From Myoxocephalus aenaeus (Eukaryota > Chordata > Actinopteri > Perciformes > Cottidae), in assembly GCA_038501785.1 (NCBI GenBank), contig JBAMJR010000051.1, positions 2,806,001 to 2,870,000 of the forward strand: 64,000 nucleotides of DNA, written 5' to 3'. The notes below the pieces were generated by a model that was not told where the DNA came from, did no database searches, and saw only the letters and a program-made list of their open reading frames with translations. Numbering within the stretch: position 1 is the stretch's first letter; every line of letters starts with the position of its first letter. Below, piece by piece: positions 35,279-48,425 of the stretch. Both the position numbers and the translations under genes were made by a program.

Positions 35279-38200
35279 ACCATCTGATAACCATATGTGT
35301 AAAAACATGTTGACTGTTTCCATTGAGACACATCAAGCATGAAGGAATATGAACACAAACAGCAGGTACTGGCAGCGTGATATTGGAGTGCAGATGAGAG
35401 AACCTGAACATTTCGGGCTACGAGGATCTCGTGTCTCTTTCTTAAAACTTTGTTGTCAGGTGGCGAGATTTTAAATGACGTCTCATTGCCGCAGTGAAAG
35501 AAACCGAGAGTCTGAGTTTCTGTCGCTCTGGGAACCAGAGTGAGATCAATATAGAGTGAAACGTGTTTCAGGAAATGAGGCAGGTGGTAATAAAGGTGAG
35601 GATAAGTAGAGCATTTGTGAATGATTGAGCTTGTTACTGCTCAATTTACAGTAATAACGTCATACATCTGCTTCTTCATCTGTGATCCGAAGACGAGGAG
35701 CCCGTGTTTCCATTAAGAGGAGCGGCCGATTGTGTCCTGAGGCCGGTTATATAAGTCTGTTATTTCTTTGTGCTAAACAAAGTACCTCCAGTACTGTTGG
35801 GATTTATTTATTTATCACAGTATGTCAGAATAAATGCGCGGCAGTGTGGGCCAGAACCATTTGAGCGGCCGGCTTTTTGATGTGACTTTTTGGATTATAC
35901 CTGTTGTTATTCGATTCCAAGCTGTGTGCCAGAGGAGCGATTTGGATCATTCTAGTTAATACTCCCTCTGCACTCTGATGTGAAGGTCACACAGAGGACC
36001 ACAGTGGACCGGGCCAAAGCAAAAAGATAACATCGTTATGAAAGCTAAGGTTTGTGTCTCTTGCATTGAATCTTTTTTTCCGTACGTTTCCGAACATTGC
36101 TGACGATTTATTTTCACGTAAACTTGCAGAGACTCTGCAAGTTTACTCAGCCGGAGTAAACACAACGATGGAGAAGGCATTAGTCAGCATTAGCATATGT
36201 TTAAAATGATCGGTGAACATGCAGAGCATCTATTACAGGCACTATTAGATACAAGCTGTGCTAATGTAGAGCAATGCACACACATCATACAGCTGTTGGC
36301 AACACTATCACACATTTCATAAATTAGAGTTTACATATATTGTGCAAAGGACTGCGACTATTTTAACGTGTTTTTTTTTTTGTTGCATTTATCTGACGAA
36401 TCTTTATCTTTCTTTATTAATTGATTATTTAGACTATGAAATCTCCATCACAACTTTCCAAAGCATGAAGTCTTCAGGTTTCTTGTTTTGTCTGAACAAC
36501 AAGTATCATAGAATACAACAACTAATATTCACTTTTGAGAAGCTGGAACCAAGACATGTTGGCCTTCTTTTTTTCGGTATAATTTAATCATTTAAACTGC
36601 CAGCATTAATCTGTCGATCAAGTAACTCATTCATCATCCAATAGCGTCCGCTCTACTTGAGAACGTTGTCTCTGTTCCTCTCGCCGCTGTGAGCTGGTCA
36701 GGTGACCTTGTGTTTATCTCCTGAACCGGTAACAGGGTCACTTCTAGGTTTATTAGAGGTAAAGACCACCACTGTTGTGTAGTTGTTGGTCCTGACGAGC
36801 TGGCGGTCCTCCAGAGGGATCTGATGACGTCTGACAAGGTGACTACACCTTGTGTGTGGTTATGTGTGATCTACTTCAATGCTACATGTGTCAAAATGGG
36901 CCTCACTAAAGGCCTTTTTCTGGATCATTAGTCCACTGTTTATTTCCCCGTCTCCTCTCCTGTCACTGAGGGAAACTAATTGGCCCGGAATCTGTAGCGT
37001 CCAAAAGCCACAAACCCGCTGTATATTCCACACGCAGGCGAACCCGAGGCCAGACGCTCACCAAACCCAACTTTATTAACATTTTCTTGACAAAGCCACT
37101 TGCCCTGAAAGGAATACCCAGACAGAGGTTACAGCAGGAAAGGGCAAAACTGAGTATATGAGTTTTATTAAAGGATACTGCAGATTTTAATGTGCTTAAA
37201 GGTTCAAAGTATAATGGTGGTGGGCGACTGTTATCCTGGAGTCCCAGAGCACCTTCTCATGCCAGTATCTTTACTCTATGGAGAGCGTTCATAACCTCCT
37301 CTGTCCTCTCCTCCTGTCACTCGTCTCTGGGGGCTGAACTTAGTGGTGGCATACACTTCCTGCCTATTCTCTATTTCCTGTCTCGGCAGTCTCACCAGAG
37401 AATCAATTGGTTTTCCTTCACGCCGTGCTGAACATATTAAGTGGTGAGCCGTGAGAGTTAATGACCTTTTTGATTTGCATCCTTTTCCCATTTATGCTGT
37501 ATTCATACGCACGTTCAGGAAAATATCAAAATACCTCCAGCTTTACGTCACAGCAACCTTTCATTCGTTAGCGCAGCGACGCTCGCAGGGAGAGCCGACC
37601 CCGGGTCACTTGTGAGCTTTCTGCACTTCTCGGTAACGGCAATTAATTGAAGACGGATTATGTTTCGGACACTGTAATGACTGCTGTCCATTAGTGTAAT
37701 GATGATCCTTACATGTAGTCTCCAGTGTTAATTACCGTGACATGATCTCCTTCGTCTACTTGTACATGAGTGGATCTTTTCATGTTAACACCCAGCAGCA
37801 ATTGAGAGCAAGTTATACATTTTTACAAGAAGATCCGTCAGTCCTATTATCCTCAAACGCTTCGACAAATTAGAAGACACTGCTCGTCCACTATGACTCG
37901 AGTATATGTCACTGAGACTGTACTGCTTACGACGTTTAATGTGTTTTAAATTAAAGTCCTTCAAGTAAAAGAGGACTTGATAGACTTTGTATTACTCTAT
38001 TAATTTTTGAGAGACAAAATATGCTTTTTAGACAACCGCCGCTAGATGTTGCTGCGATATGCTGCAGCCATTTTGGACTTAAAACACCAATGAGTCTGCT
38101 GCCATAAATGTAAAAAGATATACAGTATATATTTTTGTTTTGTTTTTGTTTGAGCTAAATCATAGCAGAAATTATGTCCAAAATGTTATAAACTTCACTA

Positions 38201-38894
38201 ATAGAATTCCAGAGTCATTTTCAGGACTGCACAGTGCTGCCGGCTTCCTGCTCGCTGTATGCTGCTATAATAATGAATACGGGGGATGTAATTAATCACG
38301 TTTATTATCTAATAATCAATGAGCTGCATGCTGTTCAGCCTGTTCTCTGGTGGCTGTATTAACGCCTCTGAACCAACCGGCTATGGGCCAGTGGCTAGTA
38401 GGGCTATTAACATGAATTAAACATAGTATTAGTATTATTTGTAGGCCATTAACTATCACACAGGGCAAAAGCACAACCTCTGTGGTCTGTTTAAATAGTT
38501 ATAATAGTATATAATATTTGTTTATTGTTCAACACAGGCCATTTCGGTATTAAATATATATAAACATTAAATATATGACAATAGAAAAGATAGTATTTTG
38601 AAGGTGGAGGTTTTACTGGCTTCCTTTTAATACACGCAAGTCACTTTAGGTCCAAAATGTCGGAGGCATAGCTCTGCTGCTGAACTTTGAGATTGCAATG
38701 GATTCACCAACTAGCTTTCACTTCTTAACAATGTAAGTTATTTGACTACATGAAGGCAATGAACACAAACAAAGTAATCGTTAAGCCAAAGCATTTCAAT
38801 ATATTAGGTTATTTTTCACCTTTTTTTAAATTGTTTTGCTACATGCCTAAATCAATAGAAATAGTTTGACATCATGGAAAAGAGGCTTTACAGG

Positions 38895-39020
38895 TACTGG
38901 TAGTTTTGGACAAAGCCAGGCTGGCCTACCTACCCCTTTCTTCATGCTAAGCTAAGCTAAGCTAACCTGCTACTGGCCTCATTTGCCGTACAGACATGAC
39001 GACGCTATCCCTCTTTGTCA
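38895..39020 (-). repeat. Dispersed percomorph repeat, copy 2 (inverted)
   Basis: This segment reads as the reverse complement of the core of the element at about 21515-22115: GGACAAAGCCAGGCTGGC, then GCTAAGCTAAGCTAAGCTAA (38946-38965), then GCCGTACAGACATGA. Only the core is clear; the outer parts are too diverged to bound. Confidence 0.5.
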
Positions 39021-39144
39021 TGGTTACACCCGAACAGGAAGAGATTTTCTGCACAAGGGATGATAATGTGGGGGCGAGCAAACAGCCAGAGAATATGATG
39101 AAGGGTTGGAGGAGGGGATGAATAGTAAAAAGTTCAAGTCGTGT

Positions 39145-39167
39145 ACACACACACACACACACACACA
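39145..39167 (+). repeat. (CA)n microsatellite
   Basis: Short CA run next to the inverted dispersed repeat copy. Confidence 0.9.
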
Positions 39168-40854
39168 TTGCAGGTTGCTCATTAGGTGTGCTGTAAGGAG
39201 TTGGTGTGTGAACCTCCCCAGCGCTGCAGTGATGTAGAATGTGGAGGAAAGACAGGACAGTAATGCCAGAGGAATGTTCTCCACCAGGTGATGCAGATGC
39301 TATTATAGTCTCCCTGTCAGGAAGGTGCATCGCTTTCTAGTGTTATCCTCTGGAGTCTGTGGCAACTATTGTAGGAGCAGTTACTCCACAGCACAGATGT
39401 GACCTGCATTTTACAGACAAACGATTAATAATGTAAATAGTTTTAAATGAAAGTTATTGTTAGTTTTCCACCTAATATCTCTAGGCTACATGTCAGGGAT
39501 GCATTTTCATTTCATTCCGTATTTCCGAGCTGAACCACTTAACCCCTGATGAAGGTCCCTTAGACCGAAAGCTACAAATAAAGTGTTGTCTGCATTGATG
39601 TAAGTGTGTTCTATCAGTTTGAGCTTTTTCTTATTGCAGATAAAGCCGGGTGAAGCGGTGGTTATCCTGCATATTGCATTTCCATAAGATGAACCTTGGG
39701 TGCAGGTTTCATTGTATCTGAGGAGGGTGAGTCACTTTTCATGACCGTGTTAGTCTGCAACGGTAATGTCCTTTACATTTCTTACTACAAAAGGACCAGC
39801 CTGTTGACTCCGGAGTCCATTTTGTGAAACGCAATGCAGAAAAGAGTGCGGCAGGAATGACGTTTCTCTGTCGGCGAGCCAGGAAGTTGGCATCGCATTG
39901 CTTCCCTCGGGATGTTTCCATTAGATTTGGAAAATAAATAACCTGAAGGTTGGTTACACAGAACCATCTGAGAAGCCAGAATCGGAAACTATTTGGAACA
40001 AGGCAGGCACTTTAAAAAATATACATGACAGGTGATTTGATGAACCATCTGTCAATCAATCTCTTGCCAAAGCGAGTCCTGAGAAATCCTCTTTTCCCCT
40101 CGAGAAAAGCCTCCAGTGTCGTTCTTTGGGGAACCGGAAATGCAAACAATCTGACTCGAGCTTTAGGACTCATTCCTGCTGCACTCTATATTATAAACAA
40201 TTATACTGTGATAATAGTGTCTTTCCAAAATACTTTTTCCTAATTTCACGAGAGGAAATGTGTTTCATGGAGTGGCCCAATGTGAATTTCCCCCGAGGTG
40301 TATTTTGTGATCCCAACCATAATTGTGTGCCGTGAAATAAAGCATGAAATAGTTGCATCAGAACGGACCTTTCTGAATGTCCTTGGACACACTGACTCAT
40401 TTGTCTAAGTTAAGAAGACAAATACAGAAGAAGAAAATCTAATCCCCCCCCAAAAAAAAGAAGAAAAACAACCAAGGGTGTTGCTGTTTTGTAACTTCCC
40501 CACCTGCTGTCGAGTGCATGTAAACACCCGGGTCTTGTTTTGACAGTTTGTTTTATTGAAAACCTCACAGAGCACCCAGAGCGGCTCCCGGTGCCTCCGA
40601 GGTCATGGATTATTCATGATATGCGGCGGGAGAAGGCGCTCACATTGTGAGTCGTGTCACAGCGAGCGTGGCGGGGGCCGGTTGCATCAGGTCATCAAAA
40701 AAAAAACACAAAACTGTCAAGCGTTCGGAGTTCATAATGGGGAATAATCACGAGTAGCGGATGCTCGTGACGAGTAAGACGCGGTCATCTGGAAGCCTTC
40801 TTGTGCTGTCTGGTAATGGTGATTGTGCGTTTCAGGCGTTTTGCATTACACACC

Positions 40855-41248
40855 TGTTACGTCCCCTTTCCCGTCTAGGGGATAAGGGGGGGACGAACAC
40901 CGGTCAGCCAAAGAATAATGGGAAAGAAAAGTCAGAAAAATAAGAGTAACGTTTGTAAATAAGATTTATTCCGGTGGCGGTTAACACAACAAGAAGGTTC
41001 TCTATCAAGTGGGAGAGGTCGGGGACAGCTTGTGGTCGTGCCAAACAAACAGAAATCAAGAAAACAAAACTAGTTGCATAAAGAAAAAACAAACAAAAAA
41101 CCGCCCCCCGAACTCTTCCGACTTCCTCCTTTTAAAATGGCCGACCGTCACACTGATTGGCCCTCCGCAGCTGGCAACCAATTAGCCGATTGGACAACCT
41201 GTGGGGAACACAAGAGGGGAGGGGAGAGCACAACCCTGACACGTAACA
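40855..41248. repeat. Candidate MITE bounded by TGTTACGT inverted repeats
   Basis: TGTTACGT at 40855-40862 and ACGTAACA at 41241-41248 form 8-bp inverted ends around a 394-bp non-coding interior. The size and inverted ends suggest a small non-autonomous DNA transposon. The target-site duplication is unclear because both flanks are CA-rich. Confidence 0.35.
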
Positions 41249-41599
41249 CACCGTTGAAACATGTCCCTGAAGATTGGTCAGAAGAGCCAACGCCCCCTCA
41301 CCTTGTACACCCGGTGGTGAGCCAGCGCTGCTTTCCTGTCTGCGCTCGCTTTAACTGATTTGATCCCACAGTCAGAGGCAGGAGGGAAAAGGTGGTTTAT
41401 TATTTTGTTGTGGTTGTTGTGTCCGTGGGTAGAAATGATGAAATGATCCTGTAATGTTTGTTCCATGTTGTCGGCACTTTCTCAAAAAGAACAATTATCA
41501 CAAGACTGTCTGTCACTGTCTGTCACAGAGAACTCATCAGGTCTGACGAAGTGAAACAGATGAATGTGTTTATTTTACCACGATCCGTGTGCTGTCCAC

Positions 41600-41855
41600 A
41601 TACATGCATTTGGGACGTCTGTGGCTCATGGGGAAAGAGGTTGTTGTGAAACCACAAGGCAGCCGGTTGGATCCCCGGTCTCCCCATAGTTTCATGTCTC
41701 GGTGTCCTTGAGCAAGACGCTGAACCCCCAGTCGCTCCCTGGGCGCCTCACAAGGCTGCCCACTGCTCCTTAATTACTTAGGATGGGTTAAAATGCAGAG
41801 AATGCATTTCTCCAAGGGGATTAATAAAGGATCATTTCTTCTTACTACTGAACAC
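41600..41855 (+). repeat. tRNA-derived SINE-like element
   Basis: A box-B-like GGTTGGATCCC lies at 41665-41675. It is followed by GTGTCCTTGAGCAAGACGCT and by a tail (GGATGGGTTAAAATGCAGAG, GGGGATTAATAAAGGATC) recognised from memory as a common teleost repeat. The tail is probably LINE-derived. It is non-coding and would depend on a partner LINE for movement. The 5' end is uncertain. Confidence 0.55.
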
Positions 41856-42037
41856 AACTAAGTGCCACTGTTTTCTTTATTCACATGTGGGCGTGTGTAT
41901 CAGAAAGCTACTGTTTCCTCTTTATCTCTAATTTCTTTCTCACGTTATTCTGTGTCAGTCATAACCAGTTGTGATTGTGTTATTGCTCTTGGGCTATGCA
42001 TCTTCTATAGTCGGCCAATAATACACCAATACTATTG

Positions 42038-42038
42038 C

Positions 42039-42086
<48 letters not shown>
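42038..42086 (+). repeat. (CAGA)n microsatellite, about 12 units
   Basis: Perfect tetranucleotide array; the TDRQ frame through it is not a gene. Confidence 0.96.
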
Positions 42087-42087
<1 letters not shown>

Positions 42088-44263
42088 TGCCTGCAGCGCT
42101 ATTCATTCATGTTTTTTGGAGCAGTGTTCCAGTCAGGATGCTTGCACATATTGTACATCAGAATAAAAAGACACATTCTGAATTTCTACAGTGAATTCAA
42201 TATTCAATAAATATTAGATATGGGACCATTTTAAGTTTTTTTTTCCCCTCAAACTATGCAATTTTACATTAATTTGGACCATTATTATGACTATCAATAA
42301 CACCCAAGCATAAAGACAAATGTTGTAATTATTGTATTATTTACGCACCGCCTTGATCTGAACTTTTTAAATCTACTGAATAAAACCTATGAAATCATAT
42401 TCTCAAAATCAAAAGGGCAGATTCAGAAAACGTTCATATAATGTTGCATTTATTATATAAGTCTTATTTCACAAAAAAATAGTCGCTCATGTTCACTCCT
42501 CATCGTCAGAGACGATGCAGGTATACTTTAATGTATGGAAGATTCCGTGTATTGTGTACTTTGCTTGCCTTTTCAACAACAGTTGTTCTTTGCTTTCTCC
42601 AAAACGACACCAATCTGACATGTGCTGTCCTTAGAAAGAACATTTCGATCAATCTTTCAACACTTCAAGACTAAACCCTCGTCCCAGTGAGACACTCCTA
42701 CAGCTACACCAAGTGAATCACTCTTTAACGAGAGAGAGTGACACGGTCATTATCATTTCGTAGTATTGTCGATGGCAATCCAAGAAAGAATTTGAATGGA
42801 AATACTTTCTCTCTGTCCGCATACTTACTGCCCTTTCTCTAGCAGTTTCAGAAAGTACATTATTTTAAAAGTGTGGGTGTATAAAGCACTTGATTATATC
42901 TTTCTTATGTTGTTATTTGTTAGAAATGTAAGTTTCTTAAATGTTTCTCCAGTTACAGCCCCCCCCGTGCATCTTTATCTCCCAGGTTTCTTTAAGTTGT
43001 ATGCAAGTCATTGTTTTGCAAGTCATAGGGTCGTTGGTGTTAAAGTCCAAGTCGAGTCACAAATATTTTTAGATTTGTCCAGTCTCAAGTCATCAGATTT
43101 GAGACTGGAGTTCACCTCTGGAGCGCACTCACCTGCCAGCCGCTTCCTTCTAACGAGGACACACGGCTGTGTCTGCAGAGATGTCATGGTGATCCTCTGG
43201 GAACCCGGAAGCTTCCTGCCGAGGTCGACCTGTTTGCAGGTCAGAGGGGACTTTATGGACTTTATGGGTTTCGAGTGCTTCCTCTCGTCCTGACGAATAA
43301 ACCTTTGTCCTTGGCTTTTGTTAACGTCCTGCCGACAGACTTCCAGCCTCTCGCCCTGCTTCTTTAAAACCGGGCCATGTCACCCTCTAAGGCCATTGAG
43401 ACCTCGTGACAGGAGGAGTCGGAGACTTGCTGTAGTACATCTGAAGAGTCGCTCTCCTCCTCGGCCGTTCTTCCTCCAGCTTTTCTGCGCTATAATCAGT
43501 CCCCTTTTGTTTTTTTAATGGTTTTCCTCTACAGGGAGCAGGACCGAGGTCTCGTCGCTCCTGCTGATGTTCGTTCTCCCTCCTTTCATTGTTTCCCTCC
43601 TCTCCTCTTTACTACCGTTAGCTTAGTGCCGAACTTCTTTTTCTAAAGCCAACTCTCAAGCTGTGATTTGCTTCATTTTCTTTGCTTCATTTTCTTTTCT
43701 GACCGTTTTAAAGGGTGCAGATCTTCTTTCCTGTCTTGCTCATCTCCTCTTCTGTCTTCACTTTAAACATATTTCAAAACAAGTTTAAGCTGAGGTACAG
43801 TTGTCCAGTATTAAATGATCATCTCAGTTATCCTTTGTCATGTGTTTGCTGAAGTCTATTTCCCAGCAACACATTCGGCCGTGACCCTGAATCTGACTTC
43901 ACAATACTTGCTTCTACACTATTTGTCAATTGGATTTCATTTCCTGCATCTCTGCTTTGTGCTGTTTGTAATTGCTTTTAGTCACCTTCAACTCCAAGTT
44001 TACCGGTTTATTATTCTTCCCCGAGAATGTCAGTGTTGTTGTTGCGCCCCACAATGCTGCCAACGGCTCGAGCGCCGATGACGGTACCATCTCCAGTGTG
44101 TTGAATTCTATACTGGGTGCTGGTAGTCTGAAGTTGCAGAGGGGGGGGTTATCTTTAAACCTCTAATAACTAGATCATTTTCATGTATTCACTTGTCTTT
44201 GCCTTTTTGTGCCGAGTGTGAAATCCTTTGAGTCTGCAGTCACACACTTAACCTCTCTTCAAT

Positions 44264-44733
44264 ATTTTCACGGACCGGCCTTCGCGGTGTGGGCGATAAA
44301 TATGACGTAATAAATATGACGTAATAAAATGATACGACCGGCATGAAGACAATTATAAAGTGCATAAAAATACAACTCACCATTACCCCGAATTAGTGGG
44401 AGCCCTGAGCTTGTTTCTCTGCAACGAGCCGGTCCCATCTCGAGGTGATGGGAGACAACGACACCCGGCGTGTGTTCTTTGAATTATGTCCCGTCTACTC
44501 TGTAACTTAAACCCGCTTCGTAAGGACAGGATGTTGAAAAATGGAAGCAGGTTTTCAATGTTTTTGGGGGCAACCTCAGGATATACTGCCTTGGTTTTAA
44601 TCATGTTTTGGGTAACGTATCACGTGACCTCTTGACATGTGTCAAGAGGTCCCGTCCGAGGTTACGCACAGACGGATGTATCAGGTCATTTTTCAAAATA
44701 ATAATAATTTTGCGGCCCGGTGGTTGGGGACCA
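44264..44733 (+). repeat. hAT-like non-autonomous element remnant
   Basis: The right end, read on the minus strand, is CAGTGGTCCCCAACCACCGG, which resembles hAT terminal repeats. The left end (ACGGACCGGCC) is probably truncated, since the matching full terminus is not found. The interior contains a tandem ATAAATATGACGTA duplication (44298-44327) and a 12-bp palindrome (44626-44651). No transposase frame is present. Confidence 0.45.
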
Positions 44734-45406
44734 CTGCATGAAAGTGCTTTTGTCCCTAAAATACATGACCTCAGTTGTTCTGCAGGATAAACCTACTACT
44801 TTATATGTATGTAATACTGAAGCAATTAAGTGGAGATTGAAGTGTAGTTTAACTTGACAGAAATTCCATCGGTTCAGCATTGCTGCTGATTCTTCATTAA
44901 TTTGGTTTGCACCTCTGTGCCGTAAACACACCTCTGGAATGTTTGGATTCCTATCAAACTGTTTGTCTATTATAAGCGGAGGCGCGCCGTCCTTCACTCA
45001 CACTATACTGAACTTTACAGCCATCTTTTATTGTACAAAAGTATACTGTAACCTCCAGCACAACTTGCGTTCCTTTAAAGTGATGCTCCTGTGGAGAAAT
45101 ATGCCAAAACAGAATTTGACTGCAAACCCATTTTTTACGCGTTGTTTTTCAAGTCTAACAATGTCTCTCGTGTGCCAGTCCATTCTTCGTGGTGTGATTG
45201 TTCTCTGTTGTCTGTGCTCGTTCTTTTAGTACTATGCACAAGTTTAGTGTTGACAGTAGAATTTGCGTTTGCTGCCTCATGGTGCACCTGCTGTCAGGTC
45301 AGGTTAGGACACCTGCGTTCCCTCCGTCACTGCTTGCCTCAGCGCTGCTGCCGCTCCCAGTGATTACTCTCGCACACGGAGTTTACCTCCCGCTCCACTC
45401 GACCTG

Positions 45407-45453
45407 GTGTGTGTGTGTTGTGTGTGTGTGTGCATGTGTGTGTGTGTGTGTTT
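45407..45453 (+). repeat. Interrupted (TG)n microsatellite
   Basis: TG run broken by TTG and CATG. Confidence 0.9.
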
Positions 45454-48119
45454 GTGGAGGTAAGGGATGAAGGGCTCTGCGGTGGCTGTTTGTGATTGAC
45501 CTGATTATGGAAAACAGCCCCTGGCATGGCTCCCAGAGGGTGCAGGATTTGTGGCATCTTCATGAAAAATATTCCTGTAGCGCCGGCTTCTGTCACAAGA
45601 CGCCTGTGGACAAAGCCCAGCTATGGCAGACTGCCAAGAGGGAGAGGGAGACAGAGAGGACCGTTTTAAAGGAGGACAGGGATGGAGGGAGGGAGATTGG
45701 TGATGACGAGGAGGAGGCATTCATGTCATGTCAGATGTATGGTAAATATTATTGATGTTAGAATCTTAGTGGTAATTACAGTCAGGTATGTGGGACGCTT
45801 TAAGCAGGCGCCGATAGTTCACACTTTGCATCTCACGCTGTGGAAGTGAATCAACAGAAATGGCAAACTAAGAAAACATTTTGGTCATTTGACAACACAA
45901 TCCATTCAAACACCATTTAAGAATATAGTGGTAGTCGTTTGTTTGTGTGTTTTATGATATTGTCCTTTGCCATTTCATATAGATTATGTTGTACCGAAAC
46001 ATCGTGCACATCTGGATCTAAATATGACCTTGTGTGCTGACTGCATCTCAGAAACGCATTGCATCTGTCATTGCATTGTTTCATCATTTTAGGATTAGCA
46101 AACTGAAGCTGGAGATGGAATATAATCCAGTCTAGCATATATAGATTACATGTACATGTATACATTGAAATGCCATCCAGTGCTTGGGTCCACAATAGTT
46201 GCAGCGACTGCCCTTAAACACGAATAATCTCTTTTACCCATAATCGTAAATTCAGTCCGACCATTGGAGAGAAAAAAAAAAGCAAAGCTCCCCTTCATTG
46301 TGCAGAGGCAACACGTAACGAGCTGCAGAGAGGGGCACTGAGCCAGAGGAAGGAAGGAAGGACGCCAGGATGTGTTGGGATGCACCATTAATCTGCTCTG
46401 CCATCCCTTAGACAAGAGACACTGTGCTCTAAGGAGATGTACTGACCACACAAGTCTGCACTCCCACAGTGTTACTTTTGAAGAAATAACAATGTGCTGT
46501 TGCACTGCTGGGTGTTTTGATCAGGCAGACATGGCTGGATGCATGCTGGTCTGGGAACAGTGGACACACTCTTCATTTGTGCAAGGAAACTGATGGTAGT
46601 CATGAGACTTTACATGCATGTGTATTTTTGTTTACTGACAGGAAAAGCGCCAGATAGTGAGCAGACCGTGGGATTACAGCTTCCGGGGTCTGCGAAGCTG
46701 TGTATTAGGGAATAAACATCACGTAAAAAGCCTTTTTTTCAATCATGAGGTCCTAAAAGTTGTAAGATGCACTAATAGCTGAATCCAGCGTTAATAAGGA
46801 TAAGGAGGCGGGGTTAAAGGAAACTCTAGCAAAGGAAACGCTTTATTTATTTTTAGATCAAAAGCTAAAAATACAGTGTTCTCCGCATAGATTTAAGTGT
46901 GCGGATCTCTATTCTACCAGTTAAAGTTTTAATGTAAAATTGGGGCCTGATCTTTGTGAACTTTGGTAAGTTTGCTCAGATCTGTTTGAACATCACTGTC
47001 AGGATGTTGAGTTTATGAACGCTTATGCGTTGCAGTATAACTGTCACAGAAGACAACCACTTCAAGTCTACTACGTGTCCCAAGTGTACGCTGCAGAGTT
47101 CATGATGTACAAACAAAATGTAGCGATTTCAGTGTTTGCACTTTAAACAATCCAAAATAATCTCCCCCCTTGAGAAGTAATTAGATACCTACTCATCTGG
47201 CAAACACCTCAAGGAAGTATGAGAAACAGTGCTGCGATTTTGTGTTTGCATTTCCCTCGAGGAGGGACTTTTTTGGCATATATTTGGGCTGAGGCTCATT
47301 GGGTGATACACTGGAAGGGGAATTTCCCATGTCAGGAGGAAATCAATTATTCATTCAGTGGCATAGAGGGGTGTGCACCACCCTGACAGCTGCAGAAGTA
47401 GCTCTGAGATTAAGGACAAGTATGGATGGATGTGTGTCTCATGTATATTCTGTCTCACCATGCAAGCCAAAGTCTTTTTGTGTCCCTCCATTGGCAGCGT
47501 TTAAAGCCCATTCTAAACAAACAGCTACTCTGCTGTATCACGCCAATAATATTGATATAGCAGTATTGTAGGCCAAAGTAGAATGAGATTTAAGTAGAGC
47601 ATTACAATATTTTACTCACAGCACTTATTAGATGAGAATTGGATTGGGTAGAAAAGGACACATTGTCGATGCAAACGGATGAAACTAAAGACATCCTGGT
47701 GTTTTGTGAGACGTTGGTTTGAATCCAAGAATCCAGAATGTATTAAATCTCGTTCCCCTCACTCTCCGCTGAGAACAATTAAAGGCTAAAAATCCGGCAA
47801 AATAAAAACATGTCTCAGCGTTTTTTGCAGCGAGCGCCATATGATTTAATAAAAGGATACTGTTGATTTACGCAAATCATATGATAATCTTTGTGCTGTT
47901 AAAAATGCATCTCCCTGAACAACAGTTATCAACAAATGCCGATGTCACCAGTTTTATCATCTTTCAGCAAAAACGGCTCTTATTCAGCATCAGTGGGACA
48001 ATTAAATGTCTCTCACGCACCTCGAGTGCTTGTTTTCCATTTCTCTTGTCATGAATTTTTTATCAGCGACTTGATGAGACGTTTACGTTTGCCTTTTATA
48101 CAGTAAGCATTTCACATTA

Positions 48120-48425
48120 AAATAGTACTCCACCGATTTAGCGCTGCACTTCTATAACATGGTTGGACCCACGATGGACAGTTGTTGTACATTCTTCTTC
48201 CTTGTCAAAACCTAGTGCATACAATACCCACAATGCCACTCGACTGCCGACAGATCTGCTATGTTAGCATCTGCTAATGTAGCCTTGTTCTGCTCGTCTC
48301 AAGCAGAGATGACGAGGTGACGGAGGTCTGGTAAACTCACGTCTTTCAAACTTCAGGTCCTCGGCCCCAACTGTCAACAATGTATTGCCTCAAGTGACAT
48401 CACTTGAGGCAATACATTAGATATC
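48120..48425. repeat. Probable dispersed repeat containing a 19-bp palindrome
   Basis: Segments such as CTTCTATAACATGGTTGGAC and CATACAATACCCACAATGCC have the look of a high-copy fish repeat. A perfect 19-bp inverted repeat lies near its right end (48379-48418). No open frame of note. Confidence 0.35.

Noticed and set aside
41665..41675. Possible tRNA gene from the box-B-like GGTTGGATCCC
   Set aside because: No foldable cloverleaf was seen around it. The downstream tail identifies a SINE-like repeat instead.
42038..42086. Possible CRISPR-like regular repeat
   Set aside because: It is a perfect CAGA tetranucleotide array without spacers, in a vertebrate genome.
42796..43293. 165-codon plus-strand open frame
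   Set aside because: No familiar motif, domain or splice-linked partner; composition like surrounding intergenic DNA. Kept as chance.
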